Origin: a bacterium
Lineage (GTDB): Bacteria; Electryoneota; RPQS01
Assembly (NCBI GenBank): GCA_028711875.1
Contig: JAQTRJ010000088.1
Span: 1-7,702, forward strand
Length of the DNA: 7,702 nt
Reading direction: 5' to 3'
Below the pieces are notes generated by a model. It did not search any database. It saw nothing but the letters and a program-made list of their open reading frames with translations, and had not been told where the DNA came from. This document shows positions 6,241-7,702 of this stretch, in pieces (the first letter of the stretch is position 1; the number at the start of each line of letters is the position of its first letter). A program made the translations under genes and the position numbers.

Positions 6241-6263
6241 AAAAAAAGCCTGCACAGGCAGGC
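6241..6263 (-). terminator. Rho-independent terminator of the O-antigen ligase-like gene
   Basis: On the minus strand, GCCTGC-CTGT-GCAGGC followed by seven T. It lies about 30 bases after the stop codon of the membrane protein gene and only 6 bases from the tRNA terminator, so the two convergent units are separated back to back. Confidence 0.88.
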
Positions 6264-6294
6264 CGGATAGTCATCATGACGGAAGTGCGCGTCG

Positions 6295-7702
6295 CTACGC
6301 TCGCGTCAGCGACGGCAGGGGCAGTGTGACCGGCTCGGATGCCGGCTCGATGGCGGTTTGCTGCTGGCGGGTCTGTTCCGCATAGCTCAAGCGGACGAGC
6401 ATCCCCGCCAGCGGCCAGAACATCATACTGGCCGAGTCCATCTGCCACACCGAGCTGTAGAGGGTCCCCACGAAGTAAACCAGAGTGATTCCCTCCAGCA
6501 TTCTTCCGAACACGTGAGTCTGCGGGTCATCCGCGGCGCGCAGGAATCTTGCCCGACGAAAGATCAGCCACAACAGACTGAATAAAAACACCAAACCCAC
6601 GAAACCATACTCGACCAGCAGCCACGGCGCGGACATCGCCGAAATCGAAGTCAATCCCCAGCGTCCATAGTAGGCCGCCTTGCGCGAGTGGTGTTCCGCC
6701 ACGGCCAGTCCGGTGATGGATCCCGGGCCTTCGCCGATCAGAATATTCTTCGCGCTCCGCGATGTCTGTTGAACTGCGGCAATGTATCGGTCCGTTCGAC
6801 CGAATCGCCCGTACTTGGCCACCCGGATTTCATGCTCGAAAACGTCCGGGAGTTTCCCCAGAAATTCGAGCGGGGTCTTCTCCTTAGATTGTGAGCCGCC
6901 CGTGACCGCAATCAGATAGTCCGCCCCCACGAATAGGGAGATCGAGGTCATGGCGATCAGTACGGCTGTCAACGGCCGCCGGAAAAACTCCGTGCGAACC
7001 ATGAATAAAATCAGGACGGGCAGAAACACGAAGAAGAACTTCCCAGATCCCAGAACGGGCGGGACGCTGATGATGGCAATCAGAATCAGGTAGCGGAGAG
7101 GAATCCGGCCGCGCTCGATCATCTGGGCGATAAAATAGGCCATGATGCTGAGCAGAAAGATGGCCAGCAAGCCGGTCTGTCCCCGGCCGAATGTGCCCGT
7201 AATCAGGTCGGGATCCTTCCAACGGAACATGCTGAATTGAATGATCGAAATCGGCATCTGCAGCAGGGCGATCCCGATCAGGAAGTAGATGTAGCGGCGA
7301 ATCCAGGTCGGTGAAACATCCAGATAGGCGGCGGCGAGAAACAGAAACAGATAGCGAAAACCCATCCGCATCCCCGCCGCAAACGTCACCGGGGAGTTGC
7401 CGTTGATCAGGGTGGATAAAACGGCGAATGCCACCAACGACGCGATAAACCACTCCAGCTTGCGGACCCGGTCTTTCCGCCACGGAAGCAGCAGAAGCAT
7501 ACGGCCGACCACGATCGCGATCAGCACGTCGGTCAGCCAGGTCGCTTCCCGAGGCAGCACGTGGTAGTCGTAGAGCGTCCGCACCAGAAAAACCTGAATC
7601 GCCAGCACCACGACGGCCATCTTCGGGAAGATGATCAGCAGCGTACCCAGCGGAGCCGCCAACAACAGCAGCCAAATCGCGCGAATATCGCCTTCCACCG
7701 TC
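6295..7702 (-). CDS. O-antigen ligase/polymerase-like polytopic membrane protein, 5' end at the window edge
   Basis: About 467 residues, very hydrophobic, with roughly 12-13 membrane segments. They lie at about 8-24, 27-40, 54-72, 83-99, 113-127, 135-155, 172-191, 200-215, 218-235 and 242-265, then a long hydrophilic loop (about 266-355), then 357-380, 402-417 and 423-437. The large late periplasmic loop, containing LIGEGPGSITG (320-330) and followed by PWLLVEYGFVGLVFLF (358-373), is the pattern of the O-antigen ligase / Wzy family, which joins or polymerises undecaprenyl-linked glycans at the periplasmic face. The position where relatives usually carry His-Asn, just before the membrane segment after the loop, reads SAP here. 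The C-terminal tail (441-467) is cytoplasmic or disordered. A GTG at 7698 could be the start, but no room remains to see a Shine-Dalgarno and the frame is open to the edge, so the true start may lie outside. Acceptor and glycan cannot be told, and no neighbouring glycosyltransferase is in the window. Confidence 0.7.
   Translation of the reverse strand, partial: TVEGDIRAIWLLLLAAPLGTLLIIFPKMAVVVLAIQVFLVRTLYDYHVLPREATWLTDVLIAIVVGRMLLLLPWRKDRVRKLEWFIASLVAFAVLSTLINGNSPVTFAAGMRMGFRYLFLFLAAAYLDVSPTWIRRYIYFLIGIALLQMPISIIQFSMFRWKDPDLITGTFGRGQTGLLAIFLLSIMAYFIAQMIERGRIPLRYLILIAIISVPPVLGSGKFFFVFLPVLILFMVRTEFFRRPLTAVLIAMTSISLFVGADYLIAVTGGSQSKEKTPLEFLGKLPDVFEHEIRVAKYGRFGRTDRYIAAVQQTSRSAKNILIGEGPGSITGLAVAEHHSRKAAYYGRWGLTSISAMSAPWLLVEYGFVGLVFLFSLLWLIFRRARFLRAADDPQTHVFGRMLEGITLVYFVGTLYSSVWQMDSASMMFWPLAGMLVRLSYAEQTRQQQTAIEPASEPVTLPLPSLTRA

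Noticed and set aside
6884..7675. A 263-codon minus-strand frame rich in R, D, A and G
   Set aside because: It is another frame of the membrane-protein gene. The overlapping hydrophobic frame has clear family features and this one has none.

Overview
The window looks like chromosomal DNA of a moderately GC-rich, Gram-negative-type bacterium. The best guess is a deep-branching member of the FCB group (Bacteroidota, Fibrobacterota and candidate phyla such as Zixibacteria, KSB1 or Eisenbacteria). The basis is a secreted gingipain-type C25 peptidase, an O-antigen-ligase-like membrane protein, a COG2403 GTPase, and promoters of the ordinary TTGACA/TATAAT type rather than the Bacteroidota TTTG type. 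This placement is an inference of low confidence. No mobile element, CRISPR array or phage gene is visible.

Layout from left to right. (1) On the minus strand, running off the left edge, lies the N-terminal half (376 residues) of a C25 (gingipain-family) cysteine peptidase. It has a signal peptide, a C25 propeptide and the first part of the caspase-like domain. Its upstream region holds a good sigma70-type promoter sitting inside an imperfect inverted repeat, and a 28-codon leader reading frame whose stop overlaps the peptidase start. (2) Divergently, a 779-residue sensor with the order coiled coil-GAF-PAS-GAF-PAS-PAS ends at a clean intrinsic terminator without any recognisable output domain. 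(3) A gene-free stretch of about 500 bases follows. It contains several short dyads and then a promoter that fixes the start of the next gene. (4) A COG2403 P-loop GTPase, usually annotated as cyclic 2,3-diphosphoglycerate synthetase, stands alone. (5) A perfect TTGACA-17-TATAAT promoter drives a tandem tRNA-His(GTG) / tRNA-Glu(TTC) operon that ends at an intrinsic terminator. (6) Convergent to it, with its own terminator only 6 bases away, is a polytopic O-antigen ligase/polymerase-like protein that runs to the right edge.

The genes do not form one pathway. Each unit has its own visible promoter and/or terminator. The only suggestive pairing is the divergent peptidase and sensor, which share a 466-base intergenic region, but the sequence does not show that one controls the other. 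The features most worth following are the sensor without an output domain, the operator-like dyad and coupled leader frame upstream of the peptidase, the duplicated TTCGTATAAT element before the tRNAs, and the bacterial COG2403 protein of unproven function.
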